Assembly (NCBI RefSeq): GCF_000423305.1
Contig: NZ_KE384000.1
Coordinates: 134,121-198,120, forward strand
Direction: 5' to 3'
Length of the DNA stretch: 64,000 nucleotides
Source of the DNA: Legionella moravica DSM 19234
Lineage (GTDB): Bacteria; Pseudomonadota; Gammaproteobacteria; Legionellales; Legionellaceae
Under the pieces are notes generated by a model. That model searched no databases and was not told where the DNA came from. It saw only the letters and a program-made list of their open reading frames with translations. Positions 38,343 to 46,783 of this stretch are shown in pieces. Position 1 is the first letter of the stretch; each line of letters opens with the position of its first letter. Position numbers and translations under genes: made by a program.

Positions 38343-39239
38343 TCAAACCCCCATAAATATTGGCTCAGTTCTCAGTTCTTGTGTTAAAGATGCATTTGAT
38401 GTGTTTGTGTTATGTCCTTTTCGCCAGAATGACATGATGGTTATTACGGCTTGCCTTTGTATTTCTAATTGCTTTTTTATAAGCAACTCTATTTTAAAGT
38501 CTTGATATTCTCTAGCTTTGCTTAAAATCTCTAATGACACAGAAGGTTCATATAATTTGTTATTTAGAAGATCTAATGCAGTTGTTTTACAATTATCTAA
38601 AATATTATCTTGTGCTCCGCTTTTCAATAATTCTAAAGCAAATTCAAATTTTTCTTCACTTAAAGCCAGATGTAACAATGTACATCCAGTTATGGGAGAT
38701 TGTTCATTGATATCTAATAAAAAGGGTAGCAAAAGTTTAAAATCATCCAGTTTATCGTCATTCATAGCTAAACTCAGAGAGGAATAAAGATCCACCCCAT
38801 CATTAACTAAAGGATATTTTACCTGGAGCAGAAGGTCAAAACATGCATTGTTAATCATTGCGATACAATGAACATCAAACTCATAAAGCCCATCACTGTT
38901 AGCACAATATGTTGAACTAAAAGGCTTGTAGTCTCCCTGAATATAGGGATTATTTGTAGTGCCAACAAAATTAGGAATAACCACTTGAAAACAATCATCA
39001 CTGGAAACTCCAATTTGCGTTGACATGTGAATAAAAAAATTAGTTAGCATAAAACAGTTAACTTTGAGTTTTCTTTGTTCCTTTAATTTGTGAATTTCTT
39101 GTTGGACAGCAGTGCCTTCATATATCCAATTCATTTCCTTAATATACTGTGAAATGACATCAAATAATAAATCGGTATCTGGTTCAGCTGTTTTAACCTT
39201 TTTCTTGTAACGAAACAAAATGGCATTTTCAATTATCAT
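38343..39239 (-). CDS. Short ankyrin-repeat protein, probable effector
   Basis: A 298-residue protein. The first 150 residues have no recognised motif. Two or three ankyrin repeats follow at about 155-230: SSLSLAMNDDKLDDFKLLLP, TGCTLLHLALSEEKFEFALELL, and KTTALDLLNNK. Then a basic helix with an IQ-like stretch (RQAVITIMSFWRK, about 265-278). A polar tail ends the protein. ATG 39239 has TAGGAAA upstream. Ankyrin proteins with no signal peptide in Legionella are usually Dot/Icm substrates; this one is inference by type. Confidence 0.7.
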   Translation of the reverse strand: MIIENAILFRYKKKVKTAEPDTDLLFDVISQYIKEMNWIYEGTAVQQEIHKLKEQRKLKVNCFMLTNFFIHMSTQIGVSSDDCFQVVIPNFVGTTNNPYIQGDYKPFSSTYCANSDGLYEFDVHCIAMINNACFDLLLQVKYPLVNDGVDLYSSLSLAMNDDKLDDFKLLLPFLLDINEQSPITGCTLLHLALSEEKFEFALELLKSGAQDNILDNCKTTALDLLNNKLYEPSVSLEILSKAREYQDFKIELLIKKQLEIQRQAVITIMSFWRKGHNTNTSNASLTQELRTEPIFMGV

Positions 39240-39283
39240 TATTACTATTATTTCCTAAAAATATTCCATTATTTGAATTTGAT

Positions 39284-39688
39284 TAGGCCGTGTCGTCACG
39301 AACCAACTCATCAAAGCCTACGTCCCGCGGCTCGTCCGCGGGATCCAAGCGATCTCGCCAGGCTATCTGAAGTTTCATCACAAGATAGATGCCCATAATG
39401 CAATACACCGGATCTGAACGGCTGCGACAAAAGAGGGGGTATTTTTAGCATATCTTGCCGCAATACCACGCCATTATTTAAGATGCATAAAAGCGTTTTC
39501 TACCCAGTGTCTCAATGATGCGCTGGTTCTGACATTTTACATCCTTGTCTATTAATTTTGGTGATATACCCACCATCACCAAAACAAGCGAGATCGCTGG
39601 ATCCCGCGGACGAGCCGCGGGACGTAGGGATAGGGGAAATAAAAACAGCAAGAATATCAGATTTTATAATTCGTGACGACACGACCTA
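39284..39688 (-). mobile_element. Deleted IS5-like element with internal palindromes
   Basis: Terminal inverted repeats of 19 bases (TAGGCCGTGTCGTCACGAA at 39284-39302 and its near-perfect complement at 39670-39688) bound a 405-base remnant. On the minus strand, fragments of a DDE transposase C-terminus are readable in shifted frames (ENAFMHLK, WRGIATRYAKN, FVAAVQIRCIALWASI, about 39395-39500). A second inverted repeat of 39-40 bases is nested inside (39319-39358 and 39588-39626), each arm itself a CCCGCGG-CTCGT-CCGCGGG palindrome. The surrounding 39240-39931 holds nothing else. Confidence 0.75.
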
Positions 39689-39931
39689 CATCATTAGAAA
39701 AAATTTTATAATAAACAAGATTGATAAAATAAACAATGTGTAAAAATAATAACATGTCATGCTAATCCATTTTTTCCTACTTTTCTTGACTCATCTTTTT
39801 GCCCAACATACCAAGATATGGTTTGTTTCGGAACTCGCGCTGTTATGCAAAACAAACTGGATGATTAAAGAATTATAGTAGGCAACCTCCCCATTAAAAA
39901 GATCTCAAAAAGTGATAAACACTCTATGGGT

Positions 39932-41020
39932 TTAAGACGTTAAGGAAGCGCTTGGGCTATTGTAAAGCGGAGCTAAGGGCTCATCATCAGGTGCTGATAG
40001 TTCCTGATCGGGATGATCCGCAGCAGATCGGGATAAAGACGATAACATACGCCCAAAAAAACCGTATCCTTTTGTGGGGGCTGAGTGTAATGATAGGGTT
40101 TCTTCAATCACTTTGTCGCAGCCAGGTTTAGAAGCCCAATTAAGTACCTGATCCTTTTTATAACCCAAATTGATGAGTTTTGTATAATTTTGCGCGACCG
40201 CCTTTAAGCTTTTGGAACCACCTGAGCGATCGACGATACCAATTATTTCTTCTTTGTTTAATCCAACACTAATCAACTTATGGTGGTATTTACTTAAGGC
40301 GTCTAAATTCTTTGCCCCGCCATTACGAGATACAATTTTGACAATCTGATCTACAGTATACTTACATTCCAAAGTTAGTTTATTATGATGTGCTATTACG
40401 CTAGCCAGATTTTTGGAGCCTCCATGATGAGCTGCTATATTAACAATTTGTTGTTTTGAATAGCTCAATGATCTTAATGATCCATAGAACAATTTAAACG
40501 CATCGAGATTATTACATCCACCATTACAAGCGCCAATTTTAGCCAAATCTTTATGATTCAATTTATCTTCACGACAAAGTTCCATCAAGTTATCATGTTC
40601 TTCAACCAATTTTTCAAGAGTCAATTTTCTACTGCGGTTCAATATTAACTTGTTAATATCTTCTGGCTCATAGCCCAAATCTTTTAATTGATTATAAAAT
40701 TTTGAGTAGTCCTTTGGGTCTATTTTGAATTGTATTAATTTTAACTCTATGGGTATTGGTTGTTTTCCCCAAAGAGTACGTTGAATTTTACTGATAGTGG
40801 TCAATTCAACCATTAAGGCAGGAGGTATACTTCGTTCTGTTCTTTTAGTACCTCTGCTCTGAAATGTTGACGAAAGAAAAAGCAGATCACTAGCTTGTAG
40901 CTCTGCACGGGGTTCCAATGGTGGAAGAATAATGGAACTTAGAGGAGGGAGAATCATAAAAGGAATCACCTGTTCCTGATCTACAGAGGAACTTGCCGAG
41001 CTGTTATCATCATTAAACAT
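39932..41020 (-). CDS. TALE-like repeat protein, putative DNA-binding effector
   Basis: A 362-residue protein from the ATG at 41020; the frame opens at 41260 but the promoter lies between. Residues 154-286 are four consecutive repeats of 33, 34, 33 and 33 residues with the TALE layout: [LY]xxx[DQE][ILV] at 1-6, I at 9, a variable pair at 12-13, then Gly-Gly at 14-15 and a second helix. The 12-13 pairs are CN, HH, RN and RS. A cryptic repeat precedes (117-153) and a degraded one follows (from 287, pair KP). In TALEs each repeat contacts one DNA base through residue 13. The 70-residue start is Ser/Asn/Pro-rich, and the tail is acidic with DDEPLAP. Probably Dot/Icm-exported to act on DNA; target unknown. 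Confidence 0.8.
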   Translation of the reverse strand: MFNDDNSSASSSVDQEQVIPFMILPPLSSIILPPLEPRAELQASDLLFLSSTFQSRGTKRTERSIPPALMVELTTISKIQRTLWGKQPIPIELKLIQFKIDPKDYSKFYNQLKDLGYEPEDINKLILNRSRKLTLEKLVEEHDNLMELCREDKLNHKDLAKIGACNGGCNNLDAFKLFYGSLRSLSYSKQQIVNIAAHHGGSKNLASVIAHHNKLTLECKYTVDQIVKIVSRNGGAKNLDALSKYHHKLISVGLNKEEIIGIVDRSGGSKSLKAVAQNYTKLINLGYKKDQVLNWASKPGCDKVIEETLSLHSAPTKGYGFFGRMLSSLSRSAADHPDQELSAPDDEPLAPLYNSPSASLTS

Positions 41021-41054
41021 AATACATCCAAAAAAATAGTCGACCAATAGTTGC

Positions 41055-41092
41055 GCTATAGGGTACATATTTAATATTAAGAAATTATTAAG
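41055..41092 (-). promoter_or_regulatory. PmrA box and -10 of the TALE-like gene
   Basis: On the minus strand, 41092-41073 reads CTTAATAAT-TT-CTTAATATT, one base off the remembered PmrA consensus cTTAATaTT-N2-cTTAATaTT. Twelve bases on comes TATAGC (41060-41055), a -10 candidate, and the ATG is at 41020. PmrA is the response regulator that activates many Dot/Icm effector genes. The site lies inside the upstream frame extension, which supports the start at 41020. Confidence 0.7.
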
Positions 41093-41221
41093 AAGCCTTG
41101 ATAAATGGGGGCTTGAATTAAAAAAATGGGTAAATCTCCATATAGGGAACTCAATTTCTCCGCACGATAGCCCTGACTCTTGGTCACAAATATTGAATCT
41201 TGGAGAAAAGTCATATTTGCG

Positions 41222-41305
41222 GGCAGGTTGAGCAAAAACCATTCTGAAAAAGCGCAGCATAGATGGCTATGTGAGCATTTTTCAGAATGGTTTCCTCAAC
41301 CTGCA
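41222..41305. repeat. Long interrupted palindrome
   Basis: Arms of about 29 bases (GCAGGTTGAG.AAA..CCATTCTGAAAAA and its complement; 41222-41252 and 41275-41305) around a 22-base centre that itself holds ATAG-ATGG-CTAT. It sits between the TALE-like gene and the stop of the ankyrin-LRR gene. It could be a terminator for neither strand in particular (short T-runs inside), or a small mobile palindrome. Confidence 0.7.
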
Positions 41306-41380
41306 CCAATTATGGCTTTTCAGTGAGTTGTGCACAAGAGATAGGACCATACCTGCAGGCAACCTCGCTGCATGGCTTCA

Positions 41381-43861
41381 TCAAATGGCGCAGCGATGCA
41401 CCTGGCCTGGTGAGGCAGCCAGTGGTTCGGGCGTCTCTGGTCTGAAGAAGGTGCCTGAGGAAGCCGCAAACCGAATGACGCCTTGGTCAGAGGATGTGCC
41501 CGTTCTGGTCTCAGAGTGCAAGGCGCTAAAAGCCTCTGTTTCAGGCGCCGTTCCCAAATAGGCCGAGTCGTGCAGGGGCGCGTTACGAGCCTCTGCTCCA
41601 AAAATCTCATCATAAATCCTTTTCACCTCGGGTCGAGAGAGAATATCGTCATCAAGTTTCAGTTCACTAAGCGCTCTTCCCCGGAAGAATTTAAGTATAG
41701 CGATGAGCTCCTCATCGGTTTTTTGATCAAGGTCATTATCCCTCAAATCAAGCGACTGCAACCCCTGGGGCAATACCCGCATTATCTCCAGCAGCTCTGC
41801 GCCGGTTTTATTGTCGAGAGCAATCCTCATCAAGCCCAGAGATAGCAATCCCTCTGGCAAGGCCTGAATCATGGCCAAAAATTCTTCATGGGATTTATTG
41901 CCAATGTTATTACGACTTAAATCCAGTGATTGCAGCCCTCGGGGCAAAGCTTGAAATATAGCCAGTAGCTCTGTACCCGATTTCCTGCTGAGGCTACTAT
42001 TTGACCAGACAAATGATTGCAGCCCCTGGGGCAATATCTTAATCATATCCAGAAGCTCTGCGCCGGTTTTAAAACCGAGATAATTATTTTTCAAAATTAA
42101 CGCCTTCAGACATTGCGGCAATGCCTGAAACAGGGCCAAAAGTTCTGCACCGGTTTTCTTTCGTAGATCGATGTCACTTAACTTCATTTTCAGTAAATTG
42201 GATGGAAGAATTCCTGTTGCTAAAATCTTAGCTATTGGCGCTTCTTTTTTAAAAGAAACTGAGGTGATGGAGCCAGCAAAAGATGCAGAAAGCTCAGGAT
42301 CTTCCAATGAGTCCAGCTGGAAAGGATGAAGACCGTTAAGGGTCAAATGATTTTTATCCACGTAGGGACATTGCAACAATATGTCGAAACAATCACGATG
42401 CCCGAGTTTTATGGCGAGATGCAGGGGCGCGTACCCGTTGCTGTCATATCCGTTGTATAAATCTTTATTGTTTTCTACTTTTGGATGATTCAGAAGAAAG
42501 GTCAACATGGCTGGATTATTTGCATAAACAGCCAAGTGCAACACATTGAATTCCCCCCCTCTACGAAGCAGATTCTCTTTGGGGTCAATTTTGAGCAGCT
42601 CATCAATAAGCTTTATTTGGCCACATAGAACAGCCAGGTGAAACGATTTAACCGACAACGCCTCATCACCGACTTTTATATCGACAGGCTGCTCTCGCGC
42701 AAATTGGCCATGATGCGCCAACACTTTGATGCAATCTATATGGCCCTGCAAGACAGCAATATGCACCGGCTGTAGTCCACTGGCCGTTTTCTCAAACAAT
42801 GAGGCTCCCGCTCGAATCAATAATTTTGTGGTTTCGCAATGACCCTTATACACAGCATAATGGAGCAGACTCTGTCCCTCATTATCTTTAGCTTCAACCG
42901 AAATCATGTCCTCATCTTTATCCAAGAAAGGTGCCATAAAAGTCGCAGCATCTCCTTTAGCCAAAATCTCAAAACCTTCTTGTAAAAACGCAAGCGCCAC
43001 CTTATCATCCGCTTCTATTTTTTCTGCTGATTGGGGAATGGTATTTATCATTTTCCAGGGAGAGTTCTCTTCAGAAGAATCGGAACGGGAGGAGGAACTG
43101 GCTGCAGATGAAGCAGCAACTGACCGTTCAGCCATTGGCATTATGGCACTTGCAGCTGCCTGACTGGCTTCCGATACTGCTTTTTCACGGGCAGGGTCAA
43201 GAGCAAGCGGCGTTCCTGGTTCAGCAGGGACTGCATAGGAAGGCTGGGAAACAGAATGGTCATTGCTTGCATTAATTAATGCGTACTCAAATCCTGTTAA
43301 GTGTTCAATGGTTGTTATAGGTTCAGACGATAGTTCTATACTGGTTTCATTATTATCCATGCTGCTCGAATGTAGAGGAAATTGTTCGGCTAAATTTTGA
43401 AGTGGAGCATTTTCTTCTCGGGCAGCGTCAAGAGCCAGTGGCGTTGCCGGTTCGGCAAGGACTGCATAGGAAGGCGGGGAAACAGAATGGTCATTGATTA
43501 CATTATTCAATGCGTACTGAATTCCCGTTAAGTGTTCAATGGTTGTTATAATTTTAGACGATATTTCCTTACTGGTTTCATTATTGTCTATGCTGCTCGT
43601 TAGTTTATCCAAAGCAGACATTATGTTATTAATCAGGAGTTGGTTTCCCAAGTAATCAGATTTAATTCTGATATAACAATGTTCAAAATCAGGTTTAAAG
43701 AAATCAAGGCCTTCAATTTTTTCTAATTGCTCTATTAAATTTAAAAAAATCTCATTGTCAGTCATGGTAAAAAATATAGCCCCAGGTCGTAAAAGGCCAA
43801 CTTTTAAATGTCCCGCTGAACTATAATTTTTTTCACTTTTTGGTAAAAAACACACACTCAT
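41381..43861 (-). CDS. Ankyrin plus leucine-rich-repeat mosaic protein, probable effector
   Basis: An 826-residue protein; ATG 43861 has a strong GAGGGGAG seven bases ahead. Layout: N-terminal region with a tandem duplication (about 89-149 and 166-226, sharing TTIEHLTG, YAL, NDHSVS and PLALD); an Ala/Ser-rich linker (230-265); five or six ankyrin repeats (about 327-515, e.g. APLHLAIKLGHRDCFDILLQ); and six leucine-rich repeats of 28-29 residues (about 559-740, e.g. LPRGLQSLDLSRNNI) with acidic or Ala-Pro tail. Both repeat types bind host proteins in Legionella effectors. No enzyme domain is visible. Confidence 0.82.
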   Translation of the reverse strand: MSVCFLPKSEKNYSSAGHLKVGLLRPGAIFFTMTDNEIFLNLIEQLEKIEGLDFFKPDFEHCYIRIKSDYLGNQLLINNIMSALDKLTSSIDNNETSKEISSKIITTIEHLTGIQYALNNVINDHSVSPPSYAVLAEPATPLALDAAREENAPLQNLAEQFPLHSSSMDNNETSIELSSEPITTIEHLTGFEYALINASNDHSVSQPSYAVPAEPGTPLALDPAREKAVSEASQAAASAIMPMAERSVAASSAASSSSRSDSSEENSPWKMINTIPQSAEKIEADDKVALAFLQEGFEILAKGDAATFMAPFLDKDEDMISVEAKDNEGQSLLHYAVYKGHCETTKLLIRAGASLFEKTASGLQPVHIAVLQGHIDCIKVLAHHGQFAREQPVDIKVGDEALSVKSFHLAVLCGQIKLIDELLKIDPKENLLRRGGEFNVLHLAVYANNPAMLTFLLNHPKVENNKDLYNGYDSNGYAPLHLAIKLGHRDCFDILLQCPYVDKNHLTLNGLHPFQLDSLEDPELSASFAGSITSVSFKKEAPIAKILATGILPSNLLKMKLSDIDLRKKTGAELLALFQALPQCLKALILKNNYLGFKTGAELLDMIKILPQGLQSFVWSNSSLSRKSGTELLAIFQALPRGLQSLDLSRNNIGNKSHEEFLAMIQALPEGLLSLGLMRIALDNKTGAELLEIMRVLPQGLQSLDLRDNDLDQKTDEELIAILKFFRGRALSELKLDDDILSRPEVKRIYDEIFGAEARNAPLHDSAYLGTAPETEAFSALHSETRTGTSSDQGVIRFAASSGTFFRPETPEPLAASPGQVHRCAI

Positions 43862-44084
43862 AGTAGTACTCCCCTCATTAATCTTATCAAACCTGCTTTT
43901 TGGCCAATTTTATTACAGATATGAGATTGACATTACCGTAGAAAATACGGAGGAGGAAATCGATACGCTTGCCAGTATGGGAGAGGCACCAACTGGAATA
44001 AAATAAGCTTTTGTGCAAGTCTAACTCTAAAATGGGTATTCGGAGTTATCTAAAATGAGTTTATAATTCTCTTGCAACTTCTCA

Positions 44085-44342
44085 ATGATTTCTATGCTGT
44101 ACCATTTTCCCGCAGCAGCAATCGATAAGTCCATAGATAAAAATTCGTTTACCTTTGGTGAGTATTTAGACTTAGACATACTCAAAAATGCTTTGGATAA
44201 ATTCGATCACAACAAAATATCGGTTGTAACATTTCATAAGGAAATTGCTCGAGCTGGAGTTGTATACGTGAGTGTCTATTTAAAACAAAGACAGATCTAT
44301 TATTTAGGTCAAGATGGAAAATATTTTCTTGAGCGATATTAG
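44085..44342 (+). CDS. Small hypothetical protein, 3' end possibly cut by insertion
   Basis: An 85-residue frame with plausible beta-rich protein composition ([20 protein letters not shown]). There is no good ribosome site ahead of ATG 44085. The stop TAG at 44340-44342 lies within the first bases of the inverted-repeat element at 44338. If one AT target copy is kept and the element removed, the frame would run on for 12 more residues (YMFINGKQNFSG...) before TAA. A 40-residue open fragment just upstream (ends at 44006, ...EEEIDTLASMGEAPTGIK) may be another gene remnant. Confidence 0.4.
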
Positions 44343-44674
44343 GCAACGTCCCAAAAGTTTTTTAGCTTTCCCAGACCGAATCTGAGCACGGATTTTTCAG
44401 ATTATTTCGATCTGCCCCCTCTCTCGCGCAAGGAATTTGAGTATGATGATGCTTTTGACCTTTTCAATATGTGTTGCCTATCCGGTTTGCAAGTCTCCCT
44501 TCTCCCTCAAGGGAGAAGGGAGATTTTGACCCTTTCAATATGTGTTGCCTATCTACCCGGGTCGGACCTATGAAGATGCTTTTTCGCGGGATGAGGGTTG
44601 GGGAGAGGGAATGGAACTATCCGTGCTCAGATTCGGTCTGGGAAAGCTAAATAAACTTTAAGGACGTTGCCTAA
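44338..44674. mobile_element. MITE-like element with ~50-bp inverted repeats
   Basis: ATTAGGCAACGTCC at 44338-44351 mirrors GGACGTTGCCTAAT at 44661-44674. Further in, TTTAGCTTTCCCAGACCG with AATCTGAGCACGG mirrors CCGTGCTCAGATT with CGGTCTGGGAAAGCTAAA. Between them is a directly repeated segment (GACC[TC]TTTCAATATGTGTTGCCTATC) and a CTTCTCCCTCAAGGGAGAAG palindrome. No transposase is encoded. The rest of 44343-44789 shows no gene. Confidence 0.7.
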
Positions 44675-44789
44675 TTACATGTTTATTAATGGTAAGCAAA
44701 ACTTCAGTGGCTCATAAAATCAGGGAGTACTATCAAGGTAGGGTGATTTTTTTATGTTCATAGCGCAACTGCGCTGCATCTAGCCTGTT

Positions 44790-46505
44790 TCAGCCATTCA
44801 TGAGTTGCTCAACTGGGGCACATGAAATGCAATCTGTGCTGCTATCAGGAGGTGGCGTAAAAAAACACTGGGAGGAGGATGACGAAAGAACTGCAGTTGT
44901 ATCAGGAGCCGGCTCGAGCAGATCAGGAAAAAAAGATTGATACGATTTGAATTCAGCTGTCCAAATCAATACGTCCCTTTCTGTGGGATTTAACAGCTCT
45001 GGGTAGCAATCCAGTATTTTTTTTGCATACCATGCATCCATGTTTCCAAAATGACACAATTCCCTATTATTGCACAAACTGATAATCCAGCAAGGATGCT
45101 GAAGTAGCAAATGCACAAACCGGAAATCTTTATGCGCCTGTTTTGCTGCTTTTTCTACAAGACGGGAAAAAAAATGGGTTGCATTTCGAAGCATCGGTGA
45201 TTGTCTTGTGAGCAAATAGTCCATTGCGGCCAACCCCATAGAATGCACAATCAATTGATCTTCAAATTTCCATGCTTGCTCCATATTTGAAATGGATCGT
45301 TTGATGTCTTTACCAAACAACGACTGAACAGAAAGAATAAACTCTTTGAGGTAACATACCCATTCAGCATGTTCCAGATTGTATTTTTTGGACAGATGCA
45401 CAAGCAATGCATCTTCTTCCATGGAACACAGGTAATTGGCTGCTTTAGCGATCTCAATGAACGCAGCGGATTCCAAAACCACTTCAGGAGTTGCAATTGG
45501 CATGCTCGTACTTACGGATGGCGACACAGTTTGGGCAAAGGCTGTTGCAGCGTCAAACAGAATGGCATCCCTGTCCTCTGCATTTTGCCGCAGTATGCTT
45601 TTGGCTTTGAGAATAAACTCCCTTTTTTGTGCACTGGTCAACGGCTGTTGTATGATCCATTCCATTTCATTCAGATAATACTGTATTTGCATAATCCGTT
45701 CGTATTTTTTACCTTTTGCAAACAGGTATCCATGAATGGCGCTTATAGTTGTACCCTTTGTGCTGTTTATATCTTCTTGAATGTGATAACGTGCCCGAAA
45801 CTCTGCAAGACTTTGACCTTTAAAAATTATTTTTGATAAATCCCCCTGGTTATCAGCAATAAAAGAGGATTTTTGTGCCGATTTTAATAATATTTCAGGT
45901 AAGTGGACGCGGTAAACCCCTGTTTGTATGACCGCCTGTTTTCTGCTTTCCAGAACCTCGGCCAGGTTTGGGATGATATACTCACCGGTTTCAGGGCGTT
46001 TGCCTGTGATATCCCGGGAAAACACGAGTGCATCTGTCACACAGGAATAATCATCAGTCTGTCTTTGATAACTCGTGACATAAACAGGAATGCCTGTTTT
46101 TTCATACAGCACTTCCAGATTGCCAGGATATCCCCCCAAAGAGTCACTATACAAAAAGCACTCTTTACCACTGTCACGAATATATGCCATAAATCGGGCA
46201 TGCCGAGAGCCTATCCAAATCAAAAAAGCGTGCCGCCAGGAGCCGGGCTGCCGGTGCGCTTTGGCAAGGTAAGGTTTGATCCAGCAAAAATCGTCCTCTC
46301 CTGCCGTTTCAAGAAATTGGACTTGCGGATACTGGTCATCGCGAAAAACAGAGTAATGTTTAATAACGTGACTGATGTTGGTCTGATATTTGTTATGCAA
46401 ATATTGAATCAGAACAGCAACACCATCAACAGTGGGGATGGTGATTCTACCGTACCAGTATGCATCAGTCTCTTTAAAATAAAAGGATTTGTTAAAAAAA
46501 TTCAT
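44790..46505 (-). CDS. Clan CE (Ulp1/YopJ-like) cysteine protease-like effector
   Basis: A 571-residue protein from the ATG at 46505 (the frame opens at 46574). The first 170 residues show the order of CE-clan proteases and deubiquitinases: His92 in WRHAFLIWIG, Asp121 in LYSDSLGG, Gln149 and Cys155 in RQTDDYSCVTDAL, which fits the Q-x5-C rule. Such enzymes cleave ubiquitin or ubiquitin-like conjugates, or acetylate host proteins. The long helical remainder (about 190-540) has no recognised domain, and the end is Ser/Pro/Thr-rich. No signal peptide. I infer a Dot/Icm effector acting in the host cytosol; substrate unknown. Confidence 0.7.
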   Translation of the reverse strand: MNFFNKSFYFKETDAYWYGRITIPTVDGVAVLIQYLHNKYQTNISHVIKHYSVFRDDQYPQVQFLETAGEDDFCWIKPYLAKAHRQPGSWRHAFLIWIGSRHARFMAYIRDSGKECFLYSDSLGGYPGNLEVLYEKTGIPVYVTSYQRQTDDYSCVTDALVFSRDITGKRPETGEYIIPNLAEVLESRKQAVIQTGVYRVHLPEILLKSAQKSSFIADNQGDLSKIIFKGQSLAEFRARYHIQEDINSTKGTTISAIHGYLFAKGKKYERIMQIQYYLNEMEWIIQQPLTSAQKREFILKAKSILRQNAEDRDAILFDAATAFAQTVSPSVSTSMPIATPEVVLESAAFIEIAKAANYLCSMEEDALLVHLSKKYNLEHAEWVCYLKEFILSVQSLFGKDIKRSISNMEQAWKFEDQLIVHSMGLAAMDYLLTRQSPMLRNATHFFSRLVEKAAKQAHKDFRFVHLLLQHPCWIISLCNNRELCHFGNMDAWYAKKILDCYPELLNPTERDVLIWTAEFKSYQSFFPDLLEPAPDTTAVLSSSSSQCFFTPPPDSSTDCISCAPVEQLMNG

Positions 46506-46783
46506 GCCTAACTCTATCCTGAATTTTGAGAGATATGCAACTATCCTGAGCAATCCAATTTGATACATCCTCAAATAGACAAAAGCGGATGTCTTCAGTG
46601 CAGGCGTAAGCTGGGAGGAATATACAAATTATACCCGTGTGCTTTTTAGAAAGACACTTTGATTCACAGTCACACTAATGATGAATAATACGATGAATTA
46701 TTTCAGATACTACTCACAGACGAGCATATTCACCCGGTACAATACTCCATTGCTTTTTGTATCAATACAATCCGGAGTTCTTC

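Noticed and set aside
41021-41260. 80-residue N-terminal extension of the TALE-like protein
   Set aside because: A PmrA box and -10 lie within it, part of a palindrome is included, and the composition is unlike the rest of the protein.
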